Shown here one piece after another: positions 1 to 6,633 of a stretch of DNA of 11,579 nt (the first letter of the stretch is position 1; each line of letters opens with the position of its first letter). The notes under the pieces were generated by a model. That model was not told the DNA's origin and searched no databases. It worked only from the letters and a program-made list of their open reading frames with translations. The stretch spans positions 1-11,579 of the forward strand of contig JABXGX010000185.1 in assembly GCA_016550405.1 (NCBI GenBank), written 5' to 3'. The position numbers were made by a program, and so were the translations under genes. This stretch comes from an archaeon (lineage in GTDB: Archaea > Asgardarchaeota > Hermodarchaeia > Hermodarchaeales > Hermodarchaeaceae).

Positions 1-284
1 ATGAGCCCGAGGAGAGTTCGACGATCCCTTGAGGTGACCCGGTATTCTTTGTCTTCTTTTTTGGGATTGAATATATCGGTATCTTCATCATAGTAGTCAT
101 TGACGCCATACAGGAACACATTTGCTGGAAACATGAAGAAGAAGAGTTGCAAAGCGAAGAATGGGTTGAGAAATTGAAAGATAGTCGTAATACCTATTGA
201 ATACCCAATCAGGTAGGTTCCTCCAAGATAGAGCCAGAATCGTGGACGAGAAATCCGAAAGGCTAAACGAACAACACTACTCAA
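1..284 (-). CDS. lyeJ: UbiA-family prenyltransferase, lycopene elongase-like (partial, C-terminus outside window)
   Basis: Membrane prenyltransferase that probably adds C5 units to lycopene, the first step toward C45/C50 carotenoids such as bacterioruberin. The 94 visible codons are open to the window edge. They show an N-terminal SRPRFWLYL stretch, a hydrophobic segment, and then ANVFLYGVND followed by YYDEDTD and NPKK. NDYYDEDTD fits the first Asp-rich UbiA motif, NDxxDxxxD, which binds the prenyl diphosphate through Mg2+. From memory, both stretches closely resemble haloarchaeal lycopene elongase. The start is taken as TTG at 284 because GAAGGGA (291-297, minus strand) lies 6 bases upstream and no in-frame ATG or GTG follows the preceding in-frame stop. 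The gene follows the desaturase at 296-1774 after 11 bases, so the two are probably co-transcribed and translationally coupled. Substrate is inferred from context; another UbiA substrate is possible. Confidence 0.85.
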   Translation of the reverse strand, partial: MSSVVRLAFRISRPRFWLYLGGTYLIGYSIGITTIFQFLNPFFALQLFFFMFPANVFLYGVNDYYDEDTDIFNPKKEDKEYRVTSRDRRTLLGL

Positions 285-295
285 AATTGATCCCT

Positions 296-1774
296 TCAGT
301 GCTGGTATTGTTTTTGAATTTGATCAGTTACAATTTTGGATGAGACTAAAGCCATCGGAACGCCAATTCCCGGATGGGTATATTGCCCCGTATAAAAGAT
401 GTTCTTTACTTTTTTACTCTGGTGCCGAGGACGGAAGAACGCCGATTGACGGAAAGTATGGGTTAACCCAACTGCAGTTCCTTTGTAGGCATTATAATCA
501 GTAGAGAAATCGTTCAACGAGAAGGTACGTTTAATACTAATGGCATCATTGAATCGCGTTCCAATTAGCTTCTCCATATGCCTGATAATTTTGTTCAGGT
601 AGGCTTCACGGATTTTTGGCGTATCCTCGATACCTGGAGATATTGGAACAGTGATGAAGATATTCTCCTTTCCTTTCGGGGCGACTAATGGATCAAATCG
701 AGATGGACAACAGACATAATATGCTGGTTTATCTGGCCAAGTAGGATCTTCGAAAATCTGATCGAAGTGCTGGACCCAATCATATTCCAAGAACACATTA
801 TGATGAGTTAACGGGTCTAATTTTTGGTCTACGCCAAGATAAACGACAAAAGCAGAGGGAGCAATCACTTTGTTTTCCCAGTATTGGGCAGGATAAGACT
901 GATAGTGCGAATCGAGGAGCTCAATTTCAGTGTAGGGATAATCTGCATTCACAACCACTAGATCGGTTTCAAACTCCCCTTGAGTTGTTTGCACTTTATT
1001 GGCACTGCGTTTATCTACATCGATGTGTGTAGCTTCAACCCCAAAATGAATATCCGCACCTTGTTCCTGGGCTAGTTTCATGAGACCTTCCGGAATTTTT
1101 CCAATCCCACCTTTGGGGTACCAAACACCGAGATTATAATCGATATGTGAAATGATGGAGTACAGGGCAGGAGTGTTCTTTGGATTCCCGCCGAGGAACA
1201 CAATGGGATATTCCAAGATTTTCCGTGCTCGGTCGCTTTTGAAGAATTTCCGAACATATCCATCGATGTTACTAAGGATGTGTAATTTCCGACCTGCGCG
1301 TATAAGCGACGGGCTGAACATAGACCACAGACTATCGAGGTCCTTGTACATGATTCCTTGCATCAGATGCTCATAGGTTTCTTTCGACTTGTCCAGATAT
1401 TCCTGAAGTTTCGCAGCACCGCCTTTTTCAAATCCTTCGAATGTGTTCAGATTTGGCGCTAGATCCGCTGTTATCTCAACGATATCATCGGTACCAAAGA
1501 AGATTCTGTAGTTGGGGTCTAATCGCATCAATTCATAATAATCTGCAACAGATTTTCCGAATTCGTTGAAGAAGTTTTCAAAGATTTCTGGCATTAGATA
1601 CCAAGAAGGACCCATGTCAAACACAAACCCTTCGGTTTCCCATACACGGGCGCGGCCTCCAGGTTCTGGATTCCGCTCAATGACTGTAACATCATATCCG
1701 TTCTTGGCTAAGAGTGCAGCTGCTGATAATCCACCGACGCCAGCCCCTATGATTAGGAGATTCTGATTTTTCAT
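296..1774 (-). CDS. CrtI/CrtD-family carotenoid desaturase (FAD-dependent), 492 aa
   Basis: FAD-dependent desaturase of the phytoene desaturase family. The N-terminal dinucleotide-binding fold is clear: GAGVGG at residues 10-15, the ribose-binding acid E33, then GGR at 39-41 and GPSWYLMP at 55-62. The C-terminal signature FYTGQYTHPGIGVP begins near residue 460. Length is normal for the family. GPSWYLMP and the GGNPKNTPALYS stretch near residue 195 recall the haloarchaeal branch. In haloarchaea a paralogue next to lycopene elongase is the carotenoid 3,4-desaturase CrtD, so this copy may be CrtD rather than the phytoene desaturase; the sequence alone does not decide. The ATG at 1774 is supported by AGAAGGAG (1782-1789) about 7 bases upstream. 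It is transcribed divergently from crtB and leads into the UbiA gene. Confidence 0.9.
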   Translation of the reverse strand: MKNQNLLIIGAGVGGLSAAALLAKNGYDVTVIERNPEPGGRARVWETEGFVFDMGPSWYLMPEIFENFFNEFGKSVADYYELMRLDPNYRIFFGTDDIVEITADLAPNLNTFEGFEKGGAAKLQEYLDKSKETYEHLMQGIMYKDLDSLWSMFSPSLIRAGRKLHILSNIDGYVRKFFKSDRARKILEYPIVFLGGNPKNTPALYSIISHIDYNLGVWYPKGGIGKIPEGLMKLAQEQGADIHFGVEATHIDVDKRSANKVQTTQGEFETDLVVVNADYPYTEIELLDSHYQSYPAQYWENKVIAPSAFVVYLGVDQKLDPLTHHNVFLEYDWVQHFDQIFEDPTWPDKPAYYVCCPSRFDPLVAPKGKENIFITVPISPGIEDTPKIREAYLNKIIRHMEKLIGTRFNDAISIKRTFSLNDFSTDYNAYKGTAVGLTHTFRQSAFFRPRHQSKKVKNIFYTGQYTHPGIGVPMALVSSKIVTDQIQKQYQH

Positions 1775-1781
1775 GGTTTAA

Positions 1782-1789
1782 CTCCTTCT
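1782..1789 (-). promoter_or_regulatory. Strong Shine-Dalgarno site for the leftward desaturase
   Basis: On the minus strand this reads AGAAGGAG, ending 7 bases before the ATG at 1774. It fixes the start of the 492-aa desaturase and shows that its mRNA has a leader. Confidence 0.75.
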
Positions 1790-1812
1790 GATTGATGCGG
1801 GTTCGCTTCTGG

Positions 1813-1822
1813 CTTTATTTAA
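1813..1822 (-). promoter_or_regulatory. Candidate TATA box for the leftward desaturase-UbiA operon
   Basis: The minus strand reads TTAAATAAAG. An archaeal TATA box here would place the transcription start roughly 25 bases downstream, near 1791, leaving a short leader that just contains the AGAAGGAG site. No convincing bacterial -35/-10 pair was noticed. This is a motif match only. Confidence 0.45.
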
Positions 1823-1846
1823 TGATTATGCATTATTTTGACGATT

Positions 1847-1883
1847 CATTTAACATTCAATGATTGGCTATAAGTATTAAATG
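1847..1883. repeat. 7-bp inverted repeat in the divergent carotenoid promoter region
   Basis: CATTTAA (1847-1853) and TTAAATG (1877-1883) are perfect inverted arms around a 23-base spacer that itself begins with CATTCAATG. The element lies between the candidate TATA boxes of the two divergent carotenoid operons, where a dimeric regulator could control both. In A+T-rich DNA such a repeat can arise by chance. Confidence 0.35.
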
Positions 1884-1906
1884 GTTTCAATTGTAAGAAC
1901 GAACAG

Positions 1907-1914
1907 TTTATAAG
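1907..1914 (+). promoter_or_regulatory. Candidate TATA box for crtB-crtI
   Basis: TTTATAAG is a good archaeal TATA match. Transcription would start near 1937 and leave a leader of about 38 bases before the crtB ATG at 1976. An alternative A+T-rich box (CTATAAGTATTAAAT) lies at 1868-1882. Confidence 0.5.
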
Positions 1915-1975
1915 GAAATTCTTTGACCCCGAGGGAGATTAACCCCGTTAAGAAACCTATTGAGTCGATACCACA

Positions 1976-2929
1976 ATGTTAAGGGGAAATATACATCACA
2001 TAGATGTCGTTCCGACACAAATCCGTGCTAAAGACGAGTTGACAAACGGCGAACTGAATCGAGCCTACAATTACTGCATGGATCTCTTTGGTAAATATGC
2101 AAAATCCTTCCATTTCGCTTCGCGGTACCTTGAGCCAGAACAACGCCGAAGCATTTCAGCGCTCTATGCGTTTTGTCGTCTTGCCGACGACTTTGTCGAT
2201 GAAGTCGACCTCAGTCCCAAGGAAATTGATAGCGAAGTCCGAGTCCTCGGAGAAATAGTTACACGATTAAGCAATGGTGAAACCTTCGATCACCCCGTGT
2301 TCTGTGCGTTTGGCGACACGCTAATGAAATATCAGATACCGGTGCATTATCTGTATGAATTATTAGAAGGCGTCCGGATGGATGTTTACAGCCGCGAAAT
2401 CCAAACTCAAGAAGAGTTGAATCTATACTGTTTCCGCGTGGCATCAACAGTGGGGCTTGCTATGTGTCATATTTGGCGAGCCATTCATCCTGAAACTCTT
2501 CAACGGGCAGCGGACCTCGGCATCGCGATGCAACAAACCAACATCCTCAGAGATATTGCTCCAGACTTTGAAAAAGGTCGTATCTATATCCCTATGGAAA
2601 CACGTAAGAAATTCAGGATTCGCCGAGAAGATTTCGAAGCCAGAAAAATTACTCCTAATTTCAGACAACTAATCCAATATGAAATACATCAAGCACGAGC
2701 CAACTATGCCAGCGCTGAAATCGGAATCCGAGACCTACAACCAGCTGCAGCTTTCAGTGTCAAGGTTGCAGCTCGAGTCTATGGCAATATTCTGAATGCA
2801 ATTGAAAAAATGGATTATCAAGTTTTCAAGAAACGTGCGTATGTGCCTAAATGGAAGAAATTCTGGATTGCCCTCCAATGTCGACGGGAATATATGCGCG
2901 ACATCAAGGAATTTGTCCTGAACCCCTAA
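1976..2929 (+). CDS. crtB: Phytoene synthase
   Basis: Squalene/phytoene synthase family enzyme that condenses two geranylgeranyl diphosphates head to head into phytoene, the committed step of carotenoid synthesis. The first Asp-rich motif is DDFVD (D71, D72, D75), preceded by ALYAFCR. The second is NILRDIAPDFEKGRIYIP at about 189-206, with D193 and D197. YCFRVASTVG at 151-160 fills the place where many family members have YCYxVAGxVG. The 317-aa length is normal. The ATG at 1976 has no obvious Shine-Dalgarno site but is the first start after the TATA-like box at 1907. The second desaturase follows 38 bases downstream on the same strand, which makes a crtB-crtI operon very likely. Confidence 0.95.
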   Translation: MLRGNIHHIDVVPTQIRAKDELTNGELNRAYNYCMDLFGKYAKSFHFASRYLEPEQRRSISALYAFCRLADDFVDEVDLSPKEIDSEVRVLGEIVTRLSNGETFDHPVFCAFGDTLMKYQIPVHYLYELLEGVRMDVYSREIQTQEELNLYCFRVASTVGLAMCHIWRAIHPETLQRAADLGIAMQQTNILRDIAPDFEKGRIYIPMETRKKFRIRREDFEARKITPNFRQLIQYEIHQARANYASAEIGIRDLQPAAAFSVKVAARVYGNILNAIEKMDYQVFKKRAYVPKWKKFWIALQCRREYMRDIKEFVLNP

Positions 2930-2953
2930 CCTAGCCTAACACGTTATTGATTA

Positions 2954-2959
2954 TAGGTG
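2954..2959 (+). promoter_or_regulatory. Ribosome binding site deciding the crtI start
   Basis: AGGTGA sits 8 bases before the ATG at 2968 and matches the complement of the conserved 16S rRNA 3' end. It supports that ATG over the upstream in-frame TTG at 2947, which would put this site inside the coding region. Confidence 0.65.
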
Positions 2960-2967
2960 AAATTCTT

Positions 2968-4488
2968 ATGACCAAACCATCCCCGCCAAATGCTATTGTG
3001 ATTGGAAGCGGATTTGGTGGACTCTCTGCCGCCGTTCGAATGCAAGCCGCAGGTTATCAAGTTACATTATTAGAAAAACGTCATCAACTCGGTGGACGTG
3101 CTGGAGTCTTTGAGCGGAAAGGTTATCGAATTGATACCGGACCAACAATTGTTACTCCACCTTTTGTAGTTGAAGATGTCTTTCACGAAGTGGGACGGGA
3201 TCCAGCCGAATATATCGAATTGGTGCCGATTCATCCCCATTATCGCCTTCATTTCGCAGATGAGACACACTTCGACATTGGAAGTACAGAAGAAATTGTT
3301 AATCAAATCCAACAGATTAGCCCTAATGATGTAAAGGGCTTCTACAAATGGCACAAGATTCTCAAACCTATCTACGAATTGGGGTTTGAACAATTTGCTA
3401 CTACACCCTTTGAAAGCATTTGGAGCATGGCGAAAGTTATCCCTCCGGGAATTCGTCTTAAATCCTACAAAAGTGTCTATGGACTTGTAGCTAGCAACAT
3501 GAAAAATAACCATCTTCGGATGGCCTTTTCCTTTGTCCCTCTGTTTATCGGAGGGAACCCTTTTACCACGACCAGCGTCTACTCCCTCATCGCTTATCTT
3601 GAAAGTGAATATGGGATGCTCTGGGTCCGAGGGGGCACCCACCGTCTCGTTGAAGCTTTAGAACGCTTATTAAAAGAACTCGGCGGTATCATCAAGCTCA
3701 ATTCCGAGGTCACCAAGATTGAAATTGATGAGAAAGAACGGAAAGTAATAGGGGTCCAAACAAAAGATGGTGAATATTATCCCACTGAAATAGTGATTAG
3801 CAACGCCGATGTCGCAATGACATACATGAGCCTCATCGACTCAAAATACCGAAAAAAGAACAGTGATCACCGATACAAGAAAGCAAAATACAGTATGAGC
3901 CTATTCATGATATATTTTGGCACGAAGAAAACTTATCCCGAGATACCCCACCATAATGTCATCTTCAGTGCCCGTTACAAAGAACTCGTTAAAGATATTT
4001 TTGAAAGGCATATCCTACCCGATGACTTTTCTATCTATCTACATGTTCCAACACGAACAGATCCCGAGCTAGCACCCGAAGGATGTGAAACCTTTTACGC
4101 CTGTGTCCCTGTGACAAACCAGGATTCGGGGATTAATTGGGAGCAAATGAAGGAGCCCTTTCGAGATAGAGTGCTTCAATTTCTCAATGACAAATACCTT
4201 CCCGGACTCCTGGATAATCTCGAAGTGTGTGAAGTTTTTACTCCCCTTGATTTTGAAAAGGAATTCAATGCCTACAAAGGCAATGCCTTTCAGTTACAAC
4301 CTCTACTAATGCAATCAGGATACTTTAGACCACATAATCGATCTCGAGATATCAAGGGGCTTTACATTGTTGGAGCTGGAACTCACCCCGGAGGCGGAGT
4401 GCCCAGTGCATTCCTTAGTGGAAAGATTTCCACTGATCTCATCTTCGAAGATTATGGAAAGCCCAACGAAGAAGCACCCGTAGAATAG
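2968..4488 (+). CDS. crtI: Phytoene desaturase (CrtI family), 506 aa
   Basis: FAD-dependent desaturase, probably converting phytoene stepwise to lycopene. Residues 13-18 (GSGFGG), E36, GGR at 42-44 and GPTIVTPP at 58-65 form the N-terminal FAD-binding region. GAGTHPGGGVP, about 40 residues from the C-terminus, is the classic bacterial-type phytoene desaturase signature. Length is typical. The start is ATG 2968, chosen for its AGGTGA site. It lies directly behind crtB in the same operon, the usual arrangement, so this copy is the better candidate for the phytoene-to-lycopene enzyme, while the leftward paralogue may act later. The two desaturases are clearly diverged, not a recent duplication. 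The gene is convergent with the PPOX-family gene ending at 4600. Confidence 0.93.
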   Translation: MTKPSPPNAIVIGSGFGGLSAAVRMQAAGYQVTLLEKRHQLGGRAGVFERKGYRIDTGPTIVTPPFVVEDVFHEVGRDPAEYIELVPIHPHYRLHFADETHFDIGSTEEIVNQIQQISPNDVKGFYKWHKILKPIYELGFEQFATTPFESIWSMAKVIPPGIRLKSYKSVYGLVASNMKNNHLRMAFSFVPLFIGGNPFTTTSVYSLIAYLESEYGMLWVRGGTHRLVEALERLLKELGGIIKLNSEVTKIEIDEKERKVIGVQTKDGEYYPTEIVISNADVAMTYMSLIDSKYRKKNSDHRYKKAKYSMSLFMIYFGTKKTYPEIPHHNVIFSARYKELVKDIFERHILPDDFSIYLHVPTRTDPELAPEGCETFYACVPVTNQDSGINWEQMKEPFRDRVLQFLNDKYLPGLLDNLEVCEVFTPLDFEKEFNAYKGNAFQLQPLLMQSGYFRPHNRSRDIKGLYIVGAGTHPGGGVPSAFLSGKISTDLIFEDYGKPNEEAPVE

Positions 4489-4505
4489 AAGATAGGAAGT
4501 AATGG

Positions 4506-4558
4506 CTGGACGTATCGATACAAGAATAGCCTAAAGTTTTAAACTTGCTGAAGTCCAG
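4506..4558. repeat. Nested palindromes between convergent crtI and PPOX genes; possible terminator or RNA fold
   Basis: CTGGAC (4506-4511) and GTCCAG (4553-4558) are perfect inverted arms. Between them lie two further palindromes: GTATCGATAC (4512-4521, perfect 10 bp) and AAGTTTTAAACTT (4534-4546). Transcribed, the region could fold as a closing stem with two small internal hairpins. The position in a 111-bp convergent gap suggests a bidirectional 3' end. No long T tract follows, so termination is not demonstrated. Confidence 0.4.
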
Positions 4559-4599
4559 AATTGATTTAATTTATTCAAATGCTAAGTGTGAGAATGAGC

Positions 4600-5094
4600 T
4601 TATTTGGGTGATCTAAGGGCCACAGTTTCTTTGATACTCTTAAGTTTCACAATTTTGAACGGTTTTTCTGGATTAAGCCCTTTCCAACCTTCGGATTTTT
4701 CTAGCCCATGGGCTGCAAGAAAATTTGTGGATAATTGCCTTGCTCCCACTTCAGCCATGTGCTCGATTGCCTTCCGCCGTTCAATGGGTTCCTCAACAAC
4801 TTCAAGTCGTCCTCGAAAAACAACAAAGCAATAGTGTTCTAGATTTGGCGTATACGTTTCAATTTCAACCGCAACCCGATTATCTTGTTCAATCAGAGTT
4901 ATTTTCTTGCCATACCGGGTGAAATGAAAATAGAGATTCCCATCAAGGTAAGCATATTGAAAGGGAGCTAAATACGGGTAGTCATCGCCCTGGAATGCAA
5001 TTCGGCAAATCACCTGATTTTTTAGAAGATCCTCGACCATCTGGCGTTCCATTTTGGGTAGTTTTACCAGCGACAATTCAGTCACCCTATACAT
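4600..5094 (-). CDS. Pyridoxamine 5'-phosphate oxidase-like (NimA-type) flavin-binding protein, 164 aa
   Basis: Small split-barrel protein of the PPOX-like superfamily. LLKNQVICRIAF, then YPYLAPFQYAYLDGNLYFHF with TRYGKK, then NRVAVEIE and the FRGRLEVVEE strand follow the usual order of the NimA-type (nitroimidazole resistance-like) flavoproteins. Such proteins bind FMN, F420 or heme as a dimer and often have unknown substrates. The ATG at 5094 is preferred over an upstream GTG at 5115, because the only TATA-like sequence (around 5115-5123) would overlap the GTG. With the ATG the transcript would be nearly leaderless. The gene is divergent from the photolyase. An oxidative or light-stress role is inferred from neighbours only. 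Confidence 0.8.
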   Translation of the reverse strand: MYRVTELSLVKLPKMERQMVEDLLKNQVICRIAFQGDDYPYLAPFQYAYLDGNLYFHFTRYGKKITLIEQDNRVAVEIETYTPNLEHYCFVVFRGRLEVVEEPIERRKAIEHMAEVGARQLSTNFLAAHGLEKSEGWKGLNPEKPFKIVKLKSIKETVALRSPK

Positions 5095-5113
5095 ACTTGA
5101 GGAATGCTTTCTC

Positions 5114-5124
5114 ACATATATTCA
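5114..5124. promoter_or_regulatory. Candidate TATA box shared by the divergent PPOX and photolyase genes
   Basis: The sequence around 5114-5124 contains ATATAT, which reads as a TATA box on both strands. Its centre is about 34 bases before the photolyase ATG at 5153 and about 25 bases before the PPOX ATG at 5094. Both spacings suit leaderless or nearly leaderless archaeal transcripts, and neither start has a Shine-Dalgarno site. Confidence 0.4.
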
Positions 5125-5152
5125 ATACGGAGTCTTTAGCAGGGATACAAAA

Positions 5153-6541
5153 ATGGACTCGCTGCATCAAAACGCTCTCTTCATTTTCCGTCGTGATCTC
5201 CGTCTTGAAGACAACACAGGTCTGATAAACGCTTTAGAGGAGTCAAAGCAAGTCCTACCCTGTTTCATTCTTGATCCAAGGCTTCTCCACCAACCCAGTC
5301 CTCATAAAAATGCTACTCAATTCATGTTTGAAGCACTTCATGATTTAGACAATAGCCTCCAACGAAAACAGTCTCATCTCAATTTCTTCGAAGGAATCCC
5401 TGAGGATATTCTCCCTAAGCTCATAGCCTCCTACAATCTTGACGCTGTGTATATCAACCGCGATTATTCACCTTTTAGCCAACGAAGAGATGCACGAATA
5501 CAGAAAATCTGCGAGGACACAACAATTGCATTCAAACAATTCGCTGATGCGCTTCTCAATGAACCAGAAACTATCACCACAAAAAATAACGAACCCTATA
5601 AGGTCTTTACGCCCTTTTTCCGCAAAGCCTTCGGCATTCCAATCAGTTCTCCCAAAAAAAATACCTACACGAATTATTCATTAATTTGGCAAAACCAACA
5701 GAAGAAACGCACTCCAACACTACCGGTCAAGAAAAGGAAGTCCGCTAATACTCTCGTAGGTCCTGGAACTCGAAAAGCCTGTCTAGACATTCTCGACAAT
5801 CTTCACACTTTCAAACAATATGAGATATCCCGAGATATACCAAGTCAACATGGTACCACGCGATTATCAGCTTATATCAAATTTGGGCTTTGCTCGATAC
5901 GTGAAGTTTTTACAGCAATTACAAATCAACTCAAACCAAATCACCTATTGTTAAAACAGTTATACTGGCGAGATTTCTATACACACATTGCCTATCATTA
6001 CCCCCATGTCTTCACAGGAGCCTTTAGGCGCAGATTTAATGACATTCATTGGAACGCGGATAAGATCCTCTTTGAAACCTGGTGTCAAGGAAAAACTGGT
6101 TTTCCAATCGTCGATGCGGGAATGCAGGAACTCAACACTACAGGATGGATGCACAATCGAGTCCGCATGATTGTAGCCTCATTTCTAACCAAAGATCTCC
6201 ATATCAATTGGCAATGGGGCGAACGATACTTTGCTAGCAAACTCATTGATTATGATCCCGCTGTAAACAATGGGAACTGGCAATGGACTGCATCGACTGG
6301 GGTTGATGCACAACCTTTCTTTCGAATCTTCAATCCATGGCGTCAACAAGAAAAATATGACCCCGATTGCACCTACATCAAACAATGGATACCAGCTCTT
6401 GCGGATATTGAACCGGTAATTATTCATAGCTGGTATAAATCAACTGAATTCGATACACAGATTAAGTATCCCAAACCAATAGTTGACCATAAACAAGAAA
6501 GTCAATATTCAAAGGAACTATTCAAATCAACGTTTTCATGA
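5153..6541 (+). CDS. phr: Deoxyribodipyrimidine (CPD) photolyase, class I
   Basis: Light-driven flavoenzyme that splits cyclobutane pyrimidine dimers. The N-terminal antenna-binding domain starts ALFIFRRDLRLEDNTGL. The C-terminal FAD domain shows RLSAYIKFGLCSIREVF, WRDFYTHIAYHYP, TGWMHNRVRMIVASFL and DYDPAVNNGNWQW. The Asn of NNGNWQW, which contacts FAD N5 in the E. coli enzyme, is present, and Trp residues in IHWNAD, INWQWGERYF and GNWQW match the positions of the electron-transfer triad. Length is 462 aa, normal for class I. The ATG at 5153 was chosen because the family begins just before IFRRDLR; the longer in-frame extension from 5054 would overlap the divergent gene. It lies beside the pigment genes, an arrangement also seen in other light-exposed microbes. 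Confidence 0.93.
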   Translation: MDSLHQNALFIFRRDLRLEDNTGLINALEESKQVLPCFILDPRLLHQPSPHKNATQFMFEALHDLDNSLQRKQSHLNFFEGIPEDILPKLIASYNLDAVYINRDYSPFSQRRDARIQKICEDTTIAFKQFADALLNEPETITTKNNEPYKVFTPFFRKAFGIPISSPKKNTYTNYSLIWQNQQKKRTPTLPVKKRKSANTLVGPGTRKACLDILDNLHTFKQYEISRDIPSQHGTTRLSAYIKFGLCSIREVFTAITNQLKPNHLLLKQLYWRDFYTHIAYHYPHVFTGAFRRRFNDIHWNADKILFETWCQGKTGFPIVDAGMQELNTTGWMHNRVRMIVASFLTKDLHINWQWGERYFASKLIDYDPAVNNGNWQWTASTGVDAQPFFRIFNPWRQQEKYDPDCTYIKQWIPALADIEPVIIHSWYKSTEFDTQIKYPKPIVDHKQESQYSKELFKSTFS

Positions 6542-6616
6542 AACCCGAATGCGTGTATTGTACCGAACCCATTATTTACCTATTCAAGCTTTACCATTAA
6601 CTACGTGCTTTTGACG

Positions 6617-6622
6617 GGGTGA
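6617..6622 (+). promoter_or_regulatory. Ribosome binding site for polX
   Basis: GGGTGAT-type sequence about 11 bases before the ATG at 6634, complementary to the 16S 3' end. It supports ATG 6634 over the in-frame GTG at 6619, which overlaps the site. Confidence 0.5.
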
Positions 6623-6633
6623 TTTGTAACACG

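Noticed and set aside
2936..2943. CTAACACG between crtB and crtI, as a third copy of the cassette boundary word
   Set aside because: Only 8 bases match, with no paired arm or longer repeat beside it, and it lies inside an intact operon. Chance similarity is more likely.
3070..3642. 190-codon open frame on the minus strand
   Set aside because: It lies wholly inside the crtI coding sequence, which has all its motifs, and shows no features of its own.
5054..5152. 33-codon N-terminal extension of the photolyase
   Set aside because: It would overlap the divergent gene and its promoter, and class I photolyases begin close to the FRRDLR motif, which the ATG at 5153 provides.
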